Below, one piece after another: positions 34,086 through 42,959 of a stretch of DNA of 64,000 nt; within the stretch, counting starts at the first letter, position 1; each line of letters opens with the position of its first letter. This DNA is from Prionace glauca (lineage: Eukaryota; Chordata; Chondrichthyes; Carcharhiniformes; Carcharhinidae). The notes under the pieces are model-generated. The model did no database searches, was not told the origin of the DNA, and saw only the letters and a program-made list of their open reading frames with translations. The stretch covers positions 21,098,291 through 21,162,290 of the forward strand of contig CM075760.1 of assembly GCA_037974335.1 (NCBI GenBank), read 5' to 3'. The translations under genes were made by a program, and so were the position numbers.

Positions 34086-34346
34086 TGCAATGCTGAGACT
34101 GCGGAGAGGAGTGAACAACATTGCAGCTTCTCTCCCCCCATTGAAACTGGGACTGTTGCTCCATCTGCTGCACCATCCCCACCACATCCACTGGGGGGCA
34201 ATCTGGACAATGGGCTGCAGGCAGATCTCACTGCGCCTGCGCCACAATCACACCCACCGCCCGCGGCCATCTTGCGTTGCCAGGGGAGACGGCCGGTGGC
34301 CATCTTGCGTTGCCAGGGGAGACGGCGTCCCGCGCGCTGCACTGTT

Positions 34347-34358
34347 GGGGAATTCCCC
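34347..34358. promoter_or_regulatory. palindromic kappa-B site
   Basis: GGGGAATTCCCC, a perfect palindrome matching the NF-kappa-B consensus GGGRNWYYCC on both strands. It lies in the GC-rich island 3.9 kb upstream of the NAR-TCR leader. Binding is inference. Confidence 0.5.
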
Positions 34359-34816
34359 TCCCGCACATGCGCCCAGACAGTTACATTTTAATTTTAATAT
34401 TTTGAATCTTGATGATTATTATTCACATCCTCACCCGTCAGACTTTCGGTTCCTTCTCCATTCGGGAAAATCGTTTTTTTTTATTGCGTCTGTTTTTCAA
34501 TCACACCCGCGCGGTGCGCTCTGGGAAAATACTACAGCACATGCGCGGTTCCGCCACCTGCCTCTTTATAAAAATATGTATTTTATTTAATTTTAATTCC
34601 GCTCCGGGCGGGATTTTCGGATGGGAATTTCTCTCTCTTTCTACATTTCTGAACCGTCGCTTTTTCCTCAACGGGAGGAGGGGCTGATGGTGACGTAACG
34701 GAAATATGGCGGCTGGCCCCGCCTCTCTGAAGGACCCGGATCTTCCGCCAACGATCAGCGGCCGGGCCGGAGTGGGCAAGAGGTGACACTGGGCGGAGCA
34801 GCGTCCGGGCGTGTTA

Positions 34817-34834
34817 CAGCGACCTCTGGTGGCC
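34817..34834 (-). promoter_or_regulatory. CTCF-like motif
   Basis: The - strand reads GGCCACCAGAGGTCGCTG. It matches the vertebrate CTCF core (CCACCAGGGGGCGCTA type) at about 15 of 18 positions. It lies between the IgM/GPCR side and the NAR-TCR unit, so it could be an insulator or loop anchor. Confidence 0.5.
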
Positions 34835-35035
34835 AGGAAGGGAAATAAAAACAGCACAGTCTCTGCCCAAAGACTTCCTCAGTTCAGCTGCTCAGAGACC
34901 CTGGGAACCTTTTCAACTGGAAACTTCTCACATTCACTCCTATCCATCTATCTACCCCTCCATCCATCTCACTCTCCCTCTTTCTCTCCATCCAGCTCTC
35001 TCTTTCCCATCCATGCATCCTTCTCTGCAACAAAC

Positions 35036-35252
35036 CCATTCTTTACCCAGAGGGTGGTGAGGGATTGGAATGCCCTGCCTGCTGCGGTTGTAAATGCGCC
35101 TAGTTTGGGGGCGTTTAAGAGATCTGTGGATAGGTTTATGGACGAAAAGGGATTGGTTTAGATTAGTGGGTCAGTGTTTTTTTAAAAAAAAATTGGTCGG
35201 CGCAACATCGTGGGCCGAAGGGCCTGTTCTGCGCTGTAATGTTCTATGTTCA
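35036..35252 (+). mobile_element. CR1-type LINE 3' end, young
   Basis: Encodes [20 protein letters not shown] to the end of ORF2 (MDEKGLV), then a 3' UTR with GTTCTATGTTC. Same subfamily as 45826-46640 and closely alike. Confidence 0.88.
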
Positions 35253-35504
35253 TTCACTCTGAACAGCCGCTTCAATCTCATTACCTCAGTCTGTCTTCCA
35301 GCCTGTGTCAAATCCACTCTGTTCCCAGATACATTATACATTAGATATTACAATTCAAATATTATAATCTCTCCAATTCTGTATTTGTTCAAAGATCATG
35401 GACAACCGAGAAATCATTAATTGCACTCCCATTCTGAGCTATGGGGTATATTTATACATTTTCTCATTTCACGAGCTTTAGATTAACTTCTGTTATGGTT
35501 TTAG

Positions 35505-36838
35505 TGATGACGTGGTGATGCCGGCGTTGGACTGGGCTAAACACAGTAAAAAGTCTCACAACACCAGGTTAAAGTCCGACAGGTTTATTTGGTAGCAAAA
35601 TCTTTCGGAGTGCTGCTCCTTTGTCAGATAAGTGGTAGTTCTGTTCACAAACAGGGCATATAAAAATACAAACTTAATTTGCAAACTAATGGTTGGAATG
35701 CGTGTCAAAGAAGAAAAGAACAACACAGCTCAGGAAACAGACCCTTCGGCCCTACAAGCCCGCTCCGCCCATTTTAACAGTCGGTGAGTGCCTCATTCCA
35801 ATCCTTCTCCTACCTGCGGCTTTTATCTACATCTAGTGTGTTCCACAATACAGGGGTGCAAATTTAGGGAATTATATATGCATCAGATTAAGGGAGATCC
35901 AATTTAGCCTAAAAACACGTTTTGGGGGTGTGGGAGGAAACCGGAGCACCCGGAGAAAATCCACACAAGCACGGGGAGGATGTTCAAACTCCCACAGACA
36001 CTCACCCAAGACGGAGATCCGACCCCGGTCCCTGTAACTGGACCGCAAACAGTGATAGTCACTGAGCTGTTGTGTTGCCTGTTAATTGGTCCAGTTTAAG
36101 CGTACACTAACGACGTGAAGCACTAGGCTACTCTCGAAGCAACATCCAAGAGTAGTCCTCGCACAACCCACCGCGAGTCTTTACAAGTAATCAAGTGTTG
36201 AGGGTACAGTCTCACGTAGAACACCATTCACCATCCACCAGAATGTGCACCATGCTGCAGGAAAGAATGTCCAGAGCATGGTACATTGGGGAGATGATGC
36301 AGACGCTACCACAACGGTTGAATGAAAACCACTCACAATCACCACTCAAGAGTATTCTCTTCCTGTCCGGGAACACTTCAGCGGTCAGGGGCATTCGGCC
36401 TCTGATCTTCGGATTCACTTTCTCCAAGGCGGCCTTCAGGACACACGACAGCACAGAGTCGCTGAGCAGAGATTTAAAGCCAAATTCTAGACACATGAGG
36501 AAGCCTGAACCTGGATCTTGGGTTCATGTCACACTATCTGTAATCTCCATGGCTTTCCTTGTTCTTGCAAAATCTCACTTACTGTCCTGGCTGGAGACAA
36601 TGCACCGCTCTTTAAACTTGTTTAACCCTCTCCCAACTCATATTGTCTGTATCTTTAAGACTTGATTACCTGTAAAGACTCACATTCCAACCATAATTTT
36701 GTAAATTGGGCTTGTGTCCTTCTATGCCCTGCTTGTGAACAGAACTCCCACTGATCTGATGAAGGAGCAGCACTCTGAAAGCTAGTGGCTTTTTCTACCA
36801 AATAAACCTGTTGGAAATTAACCTGGTGTTGTGAGACA
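35505..36838 (+). mobile_element. Penelope-like element with GIY-YIG domain, inverted ends
   Basis: The + strand carries the start of a GIY-YIG nuclease (WYIGEMMQTLPQRLNEN at about 36265) and its later part (GHSASDLRIHFLQGGLQDTR). Left end GCCGGCGTTGGACTGGG and right end TTAACCTGGTGTTGTGAGAC are inverted copies. A composite SINE interrupts it at 35709-36180. Its domain points the opposite way to that of 15905-16735, so the two are independent insertions. It is broken and lacks reverse transcriptase. Confidence 0.7.
35709..36180 (-). repeat. composite SINE nested in the Penelope-like element
   Basis: Same family as 33300-33790 (GGTGTGGGAGGAAACCGG, GCACCCGGAGAAAATCC, TAACGACGTGAAGCACT). Confidence 0.7.
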
Positions 36839-36894
36839 TCTTACATTATTTTAGTTCGCAGCAGGTGGATTAGAGATTAACATCAACTGGTCAT

Positions 36895-37060
36895 TGTCTC
36901 ACTTTATCTCTGTGTTTGTGAGGGTGTATGTGATAGTTGTATGTCTGTGTGTGTCAGTTTTTGCGTTTATGTAAGTCTATGTTTTTGTGGGCATGTCTGT
37001 GTGTGTTCGTGTATGTGTTTGTGTGTGTCTGTTAGTTTGTCTGAGATTGTGTATATCTGT
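36895..37060. repeat. GT-rich simple repeat
   Basis: Degenerate TGTGTGT and TGTCTGTGTG sequence between the Penelope-like element and a LINE. Confidence 0.75.
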
Positions 37061-37064
37061 ATGT

Positions 37065-37925
37065 GTCCTGGCAGCATTCCAGTAAATCTTTTCTGCACTC
37101 TTTCTAGTTTAATAATATCCTTTCTATAATAGGGTGACCAGAATTGTACACAGTATTCCAAGTGTGGCCTTACCAATGTCTTGTACAACTTCAACAAGAC
37201 GTCCCAACTCCTGTATTCAATGTTCTGACCGATAAAACCAAGCATGCTGAATGCCTTCTTCGGCACTCTGTCCACGCATGACTCTACTTTCAAGGAGCTA
37301 CGAACCTGTACTGCTAGATCGTTTTGTTTTATAACTGTCCACTACACCATTCCATTAAATAAATAAGTTCTGTCCTGATTTGATTGACCAAAATGGATCA
37401 CCTCGCATCCATCTAAATAAAACTCCACCTTCCGTTCATCAATCCATTGGCCCAATTGATAAAGATCCCGTTGCAATCCGTGATAACCTTCTTCACTGTC
37501 CACCATGCCACCAATCTTGGTGTCATCTACAAACTTACTAACTATGCCCCCTATATTCTCATCCAAATCATTAATATATGTGACAAGAAACAGTGCACCT
37601 AGCACTGATCCCTGAGGCACACCGCTGGTCACAGGCCCCCAGTTTGAAAAACAACCCTCCATCACCACCTTCTGTCTTCTGTCATCAACCCAATTTTGTA
37701 CCCATTTCCACCTCACCCTGGATCCAGGAAGAATGTTTCCAGCTGCTGCTCCAACAGAACCATTCAGTGTGTGAGGAACTGCAGTTGGTCACACTTCCCG
37801 CAAACATAGTCACCAGGGACACGAGAAAGTTCCCTAATCTCCCACATCTAACAGGAGGGGCATATCACTGCCCTAACTGCCATCTCTACACTTGGACACT
37901 GAAAAAGAAGAATTTTCCTTACTTG
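37065..37925 (-). mobile_element. CR1-type LINE: RT region joined to an ORF1-like piece
   Basis: Reverse orientation. The - strand has RPHLEYCVQFWSPYYRKD, VSKFVDDTKIGGMVDS and SGVPQGSVLGALF. Then, at about 37713, an ORF1-like stretch of the kind seen at 27775-28430 follows directly, so the middle of the element is deleted. It ends about 300 bp before the NAR-TCR leader. Confidence 0.82.
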
Positions 37926-38223
37926 TGACAAAGAGGGACATTCACAAACTCTGAGTGACAACACCCAGAAGAGTCACGGGATCAGATTCGGGGCTCGGGA
38001 GCTCTGAGGCCCAGATAACTGTGGGACCTCGACTGAATGTTCACAGCTTTCTGCCACCTTTCCATTCTCGAGTTTTATTTTAAACAATGGGCGTGGCCTA
38101 AATTAACAATGTTCAGGCCTGAGGTATTTCAGTTCAGTTCTGAGATCCAGTGTCCCAGAGCAGTCAAATTCTGCAGTCTCCAGCTCCCCGTCACATAAAC
38201 CATCAGCTCCGGGCAGCAGAGAG

Positions 38224-38266
38224 ATGGGAATCCTTCTTGTTTTCACCCTGTGTGTCTGTTTACCCC
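38224..38266 (+). CDS. NAR-TCR V leader exon
   Basis: Encodes a signal peptide, MGILLVFTLCVCLP plus one base, for export of the NAR-TCR chain. The ATG follows GCAGAGAG, and the donor GTGAGT begins at 38267. The upstream 180 bp holds a GGGCGTGGCC box at 38090-38099 and a TTTTATTTTAAAC stretch at 38073-38085 that could serve as a core promoter; no octamer (ATTTGCAT) is present. The 148-bp intron to the V exon is typical for antigen-receptor V genes. Confidence 0.88.
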
Positions 38267-38414
38267 GTGAGTACCGATCAAACTAACCCACATTGTGTGG
38301 ATTGGGTATAAAGCTGTCCCAGTCCATCCCAATTACAGACACTGTTTGGGGTTTTAGCTCCATTGTGTGGTTCAACTCTGATGGTCCATTAAACTCTCTG
38401 TGTTTAATTTCCAG

Positions 38415-38702
38415 GATCTTTCAGTCAGTCGGTGGTACAGAGCCCAGGAGAGGTGACCAAGCAGGAGTGTCAATCTCTCACCATCACCTGTGTTTTCTAT
38501 GGTGGATTTTTTGCTCGACCTTTGGATAACGGCGAGTTCTTCAAACAAACCCAGCCCGGGAAGGACTGGGAGCGGATCTCCAGCGGAGGGAGATTTATTG
38601 TGTCTGTGAACAAAGCAGGAAAGACATTTTCGCTGGAAATTCGGGATGTGAGAGTTGAAGACGCCGCCACCTATTACTGTAAAGCTCATTATAAGTACTA
38701 CA
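38415..38702 (+). CDS. NAR-TCR variable segment
   Basis: The N-terminal V domain of the doubly rearranging TCR delta chain of cartilaginous fish. Phase 1 acceptor (ATTTCCAG ending 38414) joins the leader. The mature part starts SFSQSVVQSPGEVTKQE. Ig landmarks are Cys in LTITCVF and VEDAATYYC; the RFIVSVNKAGKTFSLEIRD stretch and the lack of a C''-region match IgNAR-type V domains. FR2 has FFKQ where most V domains have W-Y-x-Q. An extra Cys (KQECQSL) lies before the B-strand Cys and may bond to the supporting V domain. The coding part ends at a CACAGTG heptamer. Open frame, about 96 residues. IgNAR V is the alternative, but the downstream TCR context argues for NAR-TCR. Confidence 0.9.
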
Positions 38703-38740
38703 CACAGTGATGGGCCTCGGCTTCCCACGATACAAAAACT
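38703..38740 (+). promoter_or_regulatory. 23-type recombination signal of NAR-TCR V
   Basis: Consensus heptamer CACAGTG (38703-38709), 22-bp spacer, nonamer ACAAAAACT (38732-38740). This is a 23-class signal placed for joining to the 12-signal D segment. Confidence 0.9.
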
Positions 38741-39052
38741 CATCCTGCAGATTCTCACAGAACCAAACGAAAAACCGGAGTTATTCTACACGCCCCCCCC
38801 CCACCTCCTATTTATTGCAGTTTATTTTTAATAAGACCTGATTGTTACCGTTGACATTTTGAGTTTTATAAATACAGAGAGTGAGTGGATGGGGTTGTCA
38901 TTCCTGGGAGTGTTGTCGGTGCATTGAGAATGGGAATGACTGATCCCAGTTACAAACCCTGACACCAGATGGGACCCTAGGCTCACAGCCAGAACTGGGA
39001 GCCACATTCCGCGCTGTTTAATTCATGTTCCAACATCCCACCCAGTACCAGA

Positions 39053-39124
39053 GGTTTTGATGCTGAACTGTATCACTGTGTAAATATTGGGATAGTCACA
39101 GTGAAAAGAAGCTGAACAAATACC
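39053..39124 (+). other. NAR-TCR D segment with two 12-spacer RSS
   Basis: Left signal: nonamer GGTTTTGAT (39053-39061), 12-bp spacer, heptamer CACTGTG (39074-39080). Core D: TAAATATTGGGATAGT (39081-39096). Right signal: heptamer CACAGTG (39097-39103), 12-bp spacer, nonamer ACAAATACC (39116-39124). Both heptamers are consensus. A D with 12-spacers on both sides fits the 23-spacers of V and J, and the 12/12 rule prevents direct D-D joining. Two of three reading frames of the core avoid stops (AAA TAT TGG GAT and AAT ATT GGG ATA). Confidence 0.9.
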
Positions 39125-39435
39125 TGTGCGCAATTACAATATAAATTCTCAGTGCCCAGACTTTGAATCATTGGTTTGATGTTATTATCGCTGTAATCTG
39201 GATTATTTCCATTGTAATCTCCACCACTCACATCTTTCTTTGATTTTTTTGCGATATATGAAGTTATTATTTCCTTCCTGCGGCCATTTACTGAGAGCTC
39301 GGGCCCCATAAAATTACAATTTGAATCGACAGAGACGTTGAAACCTTGAATATTATTTATTGATTTTAAATCCCCCGAATAATTGGACATTTCCGAGTGA
39401 CTGGTGATGGTTTTCCGCCAGATTGAGATGTCGGT

Positions 39436-39524
39436 AGTTTTTGTACCGGGGAGACCGAGGGTGGAGTCACTGTGTAAATATGATTATGCAGATGGATCCG
39501 GGACGGTGGTGACTGTCACAGCCG
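39436..39524 (+). CDS. NAR-TCR J segment with 23-type RSS
   Basis: Nonamer AGTTTTTGT (39436-39444), 23-bp spacer, heptamer CACTGTG (39468-39474). The coding part 39475-39524 reads DYADGSGTVVTVTA and ends at GTAAGT (39525) in phase 1. The D-G-x-G-T pattern replaces the F/W-G-x-G of ordinary J segments, as in IgNAR J segments. Its donor splices to the supporting V exon at 41188. Confidence 0.9.
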
Positions 39525-40505
39525 GTAAGTAATTCCAAACCCCGCCTTGTTACAGTCTGTCTCGTTTAATGTCCCCCTTCACTTTATCATTGTGATCTGT
39601 ATTTCAATCCCATCGAATCTTCCTGTGGAGAATCATCCGGTACAGATTCCGAGTTGGGAGCAGGGTGTGATTCTGGGGTCGGCTCCAGTCAGTCCCGGGG
39701 AAAGTCTCTTTGAGACCTGATGGAGTCAGCGGTCAGTGGGGCAGGGATAGTGGGACGAGGCTTTTGGGGTGGGGGGGGAGGGGAGGAAGGGATGGGGGCG
39801 GAGTGGGTTCGGGGGAAAGGGCGGTGAGGCACGGGGTGGGGGTGCCAGTGTTAGGTGTGATGTGGGAATTGACAGTAAAACCACTGTCGAAACTGAACAG
39901 AATGATCGCAGCTGACAACAAGTAGGAGACTTTGGGCCATGTTCCCACTACACAAAAAACCCAAACAACAAAAAGTAAATGAAATGAATCAGATTAGACA
40001 TTTCAATATAAAGTGAAGGGGGGAAAGCATGATACTGACAGAAAAATAAACACACAGATTTCAAAACAATGCTCCCAGGAAGTGTTAAGCTGAATTAAAT
40101 GTATGACATTTGACCACCGTTGTTCGGCATGTTTCTGCCCCATTGGAGCTGATTAAACAACAGTCATTCTTTGTTGGATCTTGCTGTGCACTGTGATGTG
40201 ATGCAGTTGGGTTGCTTTCTGACAATCATTTCTAGAAATGGATTGCATCACTGATAATAAAATGTTCCCCCAGTTTGTCTCTCAACATGGAAAATGGAAG
40301 TTGAAACCGAGCATATACGGGAGAATCATTTAGCATGGAAGGGCGACATTCGGCCCCTAGGGTAGATGCTGCCCCTTTATAAATGAAATCCAATTCTTCC
40401 ACAAGCCATGAATATTCTGGATAAACCTGTTGTTTTCCTGTTCATGTATGTGATCATTACTCATTCATATTTCACTCTTAAACCAGCTCCTACTAAACTG
40501 ACAGT
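39525..40505. other. intron between NAR-TCR J and supporting V
   Basis: A G-rich stretch lies at about 39750-39850. No other V, D or J segment or nameable repeat seen. Confidence 0.5.
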
Positions 40506-40507
40506 GT

Positions 40508-40990
40508 GTTCATAGATTGACAGAATTTACGGCAGAAAGACAGGCTCTTATGTCCAAACTGATTCATGTGCCGATCAAAATGCCCATCTAAGCTCAGCCA
40601 TTGGCCTGCATTTGGCCCATATCCCTCTAAAACTTCCCTCTCCATGTATCTGTCCAAATGCCTTTTAAGTGTTACGTCCCTGCCTCAACCACTTCCTCCG
40701 GCAGCTCATTCCACACACCTATCACCCTCTGTGTAAAAAAAAGTTTTTTCTGCAGGTTCCCGTTAATTCTTTCCCTATTCCTCCTTGTCCTCAATTCCGA
40801 ACCCTGGGAATAAAACTGAGTTCATTCGCCCTATCCGTGCCTCTCATGATCTTATAAACTTCTACAAGATCACCCCTCTATCTCCTATGCTCCAAAGGAA
40901 AAAGTTCAATCTCTCCCTATACCTCAGTCCCTTGAGTCCTGGGAACATCCTTGTTCATCTCTTCTGGACTCTCTCCAATTTAATAACATC
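40508..40990 (-). mobile_element. CR1-type LINE 3' end
   Basis: Reverse orientation: GACAGAATTTACGGCAGAAA tail side, the CCTCCGGCAGCTCATTCCA region and on to TCTCTCCAATTTAATAACAT. Diverged. It lies in the intron that must be spliced between the two V domains. Confidence 0.75.
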
Positions 40991-41187
40991 GTTACAGGTC
41001 ATTCGAGCTTCTGTAAAATAAAATGTTATCTCATTGTACACTGGTTTATAGAATAAGTGAATCTCGTTCCGTTAGAATTAAAATAATAACAACACCGCAT
41101 AAAACTGAGCTCCTCCTGCAACTGACTCAATCCCTGGGTTAAATAGCAAGACCTAAAAAAAGTGTATTTGTTTTTGTTATCCTGCAG

Positions 41188-41488
41188 ATTCCCCTTCTCT
41201 GGTATCCGAGAATCCGCCTCTCCAAATGTCTACTGCCGGTGACACGGTTACATTGAGCTGTGTATATTCTGGGTTCTGTCAGTACATAATACACTGGTAC
41301 AGTCAGTCCCCAGGACAGGCTCTGAAATACTTGCTTCAGACACACACTTCAGGAGGGGACAATAAAGAAACCGCTGCCGGAGGGAGAATTTCTGTTTCTA
41401 TCGATTCTGTCAAGAAAAGCAGCCAGTTAAAGATCTCCAAACTGCAACTGAGCGACTCGGCTCCATATTACTGTGGACTGAGTCGGCA
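41188..41488 (+). CDS. supporting TCR delta V segment, leaderless
   Basis: The membrane-proximal V domain of the NAR-TCR chain. The exon begins at a splice acceptor (TTATCCTGCAG ending 41187) in phase 1, and no leader exon lies upstream, so it can only be expressed after splicing from the NAR J at 39524. It reads DSPSLVSENPPLQMSTAGDT, then Cys in LSCVYS, Trp-Tyr in IHWYSQSPG and YYCGL at the end. A Cys in CDR1 (SGFCQY) is a known trait of supporting delta V domains, proposed to bond to the NAR V. The frame is open for about 100 codons. Confidence 0.9.
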
Positions 41489-41527
41489 CACGGTAGTTGT
41501 ATCTCCCCTAACACCCGTACAATAACC
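41489..41527 (+). promoter_or_regulatory. 23-type RSS of supporting delta V
   Basis: Heptamer CACGGTA (41489-41495), 23-bp spacer, nonamer ACAATAACC (41519-41527). The heptamer departs from consensus at two places but keeps CAC. An overlapping CACACGG would give a 25-bp spacer and is less likely. Confidence 0.75.
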
Positions 41528-41719
41528 TCCCAGCACCACGGGAGAAAACCAAGCTCTCTGAATACCACCGTCCCAACACCACTCCCCACAACCGCCTTCC
41601 ATCCCCACCGAGTGTACACAATTACTGACCCCCACCCCATCCCCACCTTTCCCCCCCTCCCCTTCCCCACGGTGCTGGAACACGGCAGAAGGGCAGAGAG
41701 AGCTGGACGAGATCACAAT

Positions 41720-41808
41720 GGATCTGGTTATGGAATCAAACACTGTGTCACATGGAGAGTCTAGAAAACTCCTCTTTGGCATTGGAACCAGGCTGATTGT
41801 GGAACCCA
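41720..41808 (+). CDS. TRDJ: TCR J delta 1 with 12-type RSS
   Basis: Nonamer GGATCTGGT (41720-41728), 12-bp spacer, perfect heptamer CACTGTG (41741-41747). The coding part 41748-41808 reads SHGESRKLLFGIGTRLIVEP with the FGxG bulge. Phase 1 places the splice after CCCA, where the next bases are GCAAGT: a GC-type donor. A GT four bases later (GTAACT) would change the phase. Best heptamer of the four J segments, but the only one without a GT donor. Confidence 0.82.
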
Positions 41809-42189
41809 GCAAGTAACTAATTCTGGATAATAATTACTGAACATGTTATTTCCCCTCCATGGCTTTATGGAGCCACACATTCACTGTGTTATTTCAAAAA
41901 ACACTATTTTTGTATGGAACGGGTGAGCAGTTCTCATTGGGAATCCAAACAGCAGCTTCACTGGGTATTGAGATAGAGCAGATGAGAGTTTTATTGTTTC
42001 CACAATTCAGGATTGTTTCCTTAAAACATTTAACTGGCCTTTATCATAAAAACCCGCCTGGTAGCTGGCAAGGAGATGCATTGCTGAAATGATTGTGTGT
42101 AATGCAATGAAATGATACATTGATAGATAATAAAAAGAGGAACGCCCCAACAGGGTCATGGTTTCATAGAGATAAAAAGCACTGTAAAA

Positions 42190-42595
42190 GTTGCTTCAGC
42201 CTAATAAGGGTCAGAGATAGAGTAGACAGGAGGACACCTATCCCCACAACAGACAGAACAATGAGCAGTTTTATTTTCGGAGCAATACATTGGGTGTATT
42301 ATGGTTCAAATAAAAGGGTCTCTCCTTTGAAGGCAGACATGAGGAGACTCTTTGTCTCTTAAAGAGTCGTGAGTTTCGTGAACTTTCTTCCTCAATCATC
42401 AGGGGAAACAGGACCTTCGATTATTTTAAAGACAGCTAGCTGGATGCTTGATTAACAAGGGTAACCGGTGGTCGGGGGCAGGCAGGAATGTGGGGGTGAA
42501 GTTACAATCAAATCAGTCATGATGTTACTGAACAGCGGTTGGGCTGGAGCGGCCCAGTGCCTCACTACAGCTCCCACTTTGCACGTTCGTATGTT
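42190..42595 (+). mobile_element. LINE 3' end, diverged
   Basis: CR1-like 3' remnant (TTTGTCTCTTAAAGAGTCGT, TTCCTCAATCATCAGGGG), between J1 and J2. Confidence 0.5.
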
Positions 42596-42851
42596 GATGT
42601 CAAACAAATCCTCGGATTTGTTTCTCCTGGGTATTCAGGGAGACGTACTGGTGAAGATGGAGCATGTAAAACACAGTCAATTTATTATCCAAATATTGTT
42701 CCCTGAAATAGCCAAAAAATAAACAGTGGGAGCTCAGTGTGAGGGAGAGGGAAGGAACGGTTGTATTTGGTTCAGGAGAGAAGCTAATTAAAACAAGTGA
42801 CACGAACTCAAAGTGAATGTGAGCTATCCCTGTGTTCAGATGGCTGGGTCT

Positions 42852-42939
42852 ATATTTTGTAGTAGCTGTTAACATTGTGCTAATTACCGAACTGAGAAGC
42901 TTGTCTTTGGCAAAGGGACCAAACTCACTGTGGAGCCCA
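42852..42939 (+). CDS. TRDJ: TCR J delta 2 with 12-type RSS
   Basis: Nonamer ATATTTTGT (42852-42860), 12-bp spacer, heptamer CATTGTG (42873-42879), one change in the CAC core. The coding part 42880-42939 reads NYRTEKLVFGKGTKLTVEP, ending in phase 1 at GTAAGT (42940). Confidence 0.85.
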
Positions 42940-42959
42940 GTAAGTCCTCAACAATCTTC

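Larger units (their letters stand above)
34086..34860. promoter_or_regulatory. GC-rich island with stacked factor motifs
   Basis: A CpG-rich stretch unlike its neighbours. It holds a direct duplication of about 33 bp (34266-34325), each copy with GGCCATCTTGCGTTGCC (a YY1-type CCATCTTG word and ATGGC on the other strand), a palindromic kappa-B site, AATATGGCGGCTGG near 34704, several GGGCGG-type boxes, and a CTCF-like word at the right edge. It looks like a promoter or boundary element. No coding exon was found beside it. Confidence 0.55.

Noticed and set aside
41667-41673. CACGGTG word between supporting V and J1 as a D delta signal
   Set aside because: No nonamer at 12 or 23 bp on either side.
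41812-41817. GTAACT as the J delta 1 donor
   Set aside because: It would break the phase 1 rule kept by the other J segments and shift the C delta frame.
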